This document shows, piece after piece, positions 13,862 through 14,746 of a stretch of DNA of 14,746 bases. This stretch comes from Candidatus Schekmanbacteria bacterium (GTDB lineage Bacteria; CSSED10-310; JACPHN01). The notes under the pieces are model-generated. The model saw nothing but the letters and a program-made list of their open reading frames with translations, made no database searches and had not been told where the DNA came from. The stretch covers positions 1 through 14,746 of the forward strand of contig JACPHN010000188.1 of assembly GCA_016188575.1 (NCBI GenBank), read 5' to 3'. The position numbers were made by a program, and so were the translations under genes. Position 1 is the stretch's first letter, and each line of letters starts with the position of its first letter.

Positions 13862-14746
13862 ATGCCTGCTCAATTTGTTCCCATCGGCGATCCCGCGCAC
13901 GACGCAGAAAGACAGGGCCTTCGATTCCTCGTTGAAGGGCTGCCGGCGGAATACACCGTCTATGGCAACGCCTGGCTGGTCGAGCGCAGCGGCGTCATCT
14001 ACGAGCTCGACGCGGTGGTCGTGGCGCCTCACGCCATCTTCGTGGTCGAGATCAAATCCTATCGAGGCCGGATTGAGGGCACCGATCACGACTGGTGGCT
14101 CCCCGAAAAGATCCGCAGCCCCCTGAAACAGAACCGGATCACCGCCCAGGTGCTCAGGACGCGCCTGCGCGGATCGAGCTATCAGGCTGCCCAGGTTTGG
14201 GTGGAGGGGTTCGTATTCCTCTCGGCCACCACGGATGTCGGGGTGCGCGGCCCCGCAAGCACCGATCGAGTCTACACCCGAAAGACGATTCTGACGGCGC
14301 TACAGGATACCTCGCTGCTCGACCGCCTGAGTCAGGGCCGCTCCCACCCGGCATCGTCGTTCGCCCAGCGTGAGCTGCTGGAGCTGTTTACGGGCGCTCA
14401 GCAGGGGCCAAGACCCGTGCGGCGCGTTCGGGAGTATGAGATCGTCGAGACGCTCGAGCACCACGAGACGTTTACCGAGCTGCTGGGGCGCAACAGCCTC
14501 TCGTCTGCGGAACGGCTGCTGCGAATCTATACTGCCCCCCCGCTGGCGACCGATGCCCAGCGCGACCGGGTTGCCGAACGGGCGCGTTGGGAAGCGCAGG
14601 TTTTGGGGCGGATCGGACGCAGCGACGGTATTCTCAGCGCCGACCCGCCCTTCGCGGACGAGTCGGGCATGGTGCTCCCGCTCGAGTACTTCAAGGGCAT
14701 CACCCTGACTACCTGGGTGGACAGGTACGGTCCCGGCGCTCAAGGC
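13862..14746 (+). CDS. NERD-domain protein with protein-kinase-like C-terminal part (partial, runs off the window)
   Basis: The first 295 codons are present with no stop. ATG 13862 follows the previous stop by 2 nt and is probably translationally coupled. Residues about 10-130 match a NERD (nuclease-related) domain. The core is ELDAVVVAPHAIFVVEIKSYRG (about residues 49-70), with the acidic D and the E-x-K of PD-(D/E)XK-like folds, followed by P-L-K-Q-N at about 88-92. From about 195 the sequence REYEIVETL, then RLLRIYTAPP, RWEAQVLGRI and MVLPLEYFKGITLTTWV follows the order of a kinase N-lobe: a loop strand, the position of the ATP-binding Lys (here Arg), the alpha-C Glu and the hinge. NERD plus kinase is the architecture of PglW of type 2 BREX and of other phage-defence proteins. 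The rest of the protein is needed to say which. Confidence 0.75.
   Translation, partial: MPAQFVPIGDPAHDAERQGLRFLVEGLPAEYTVYGNAWLVERSGVIYELDAVVVAPHAIFVVEIKSYRGRIEGTDHDWWLPEKIRSPLKQNRITAQVLRTRLRGSSYQAAQVWVEGFVFLSATTDVGVRGPASTDRVYTRKTILTALQDTSLLDRLSQGRSHPASSFAQRELLELFTGAQQGPRPVRRVREYEIVETLEHHETFTELLGRNSLSSAERLLRIYTAPPLATDAQRDRVAERARWEAQVLGRIGRSDGILSADPPFADESGMVLPLEYFKGITLTTWVDRYGPGAQG

Overview
The window is GC-rich (roughly two-thirds G+C by eye over most of its length). Nearly everything reads on the + strand with tight gene spacing. Codon bias, large secreted multidomain proteins, a Cys-rich C-x-DADC-type motif and a VWA/Ig/PA14 surface protein suggest a free-living delta-proteobacterial-type lineage (Myxococcota, Binatota or a relative). 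This placement is inference. I see no rRNA, tRNA or CRISPR array.

Region 1 (1-6071) holds an apparently non-coding leader with two small hairpins (1-473). A secreted glycoside-hydrolase-like protein with an N-terminal fibronectin-III module follows (474-2765). Next come an exported protein-L-isoaspartate O-methyltransferase (2807-3541) and an overlapping large membrane protein with a spermidine-synthase-like domain (3531-6071). The last two are probably translationally coupled. A hairpin at the 6071 stop codon may end this unit.

Region 2 (6103-10385) has its own good promoter candidate and one giant gene of 1394 aa. Its product has seven predicted membrane helices, a PA14-like domain, a single CXXCH haem-attachment motif inside an alpha/alpha-toroid (squalene-cyclase-like) domain, four Ig-like domains and a VWA domain with an intact MIDAS. 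The combination is unusual and is the most novel single protein here. It is followed by about 320 bases with no convincing gene but a strong hairpin.

Region 3 (about 10620-13094) is an IS607-family insertion sequence: a serine recombinase TnpA overlapping a TnpB RNA-guided nuclease. It is visibly less GC-rich, at least over tnpA. tnpA is broken near its start by a perfect array of six heptanucleotide repeats that puts the start codon and the catalytic domain in different frames. tnpB keeps its RuvC residues and zinc finger but carries an in-frame, palindrome-rich insertion. The 3' end of tnpB contains several perfect hairpins, as expected for an omega-RNA (reRNA) scaffold.

Region 4 (13110-14746) starts a few bases after the IS right end. 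It encodes a degenerate N6-adenine-methyltransferase-like protein and, two bases later, a NERD-domain protein whose C-terminal part resembles a protein-kinase N-lobe. That gene runs off the window. The pair looks like the start of a defence-type operon related in flavour to PglW-containing BREX loci, but I cannot match it to a named system.
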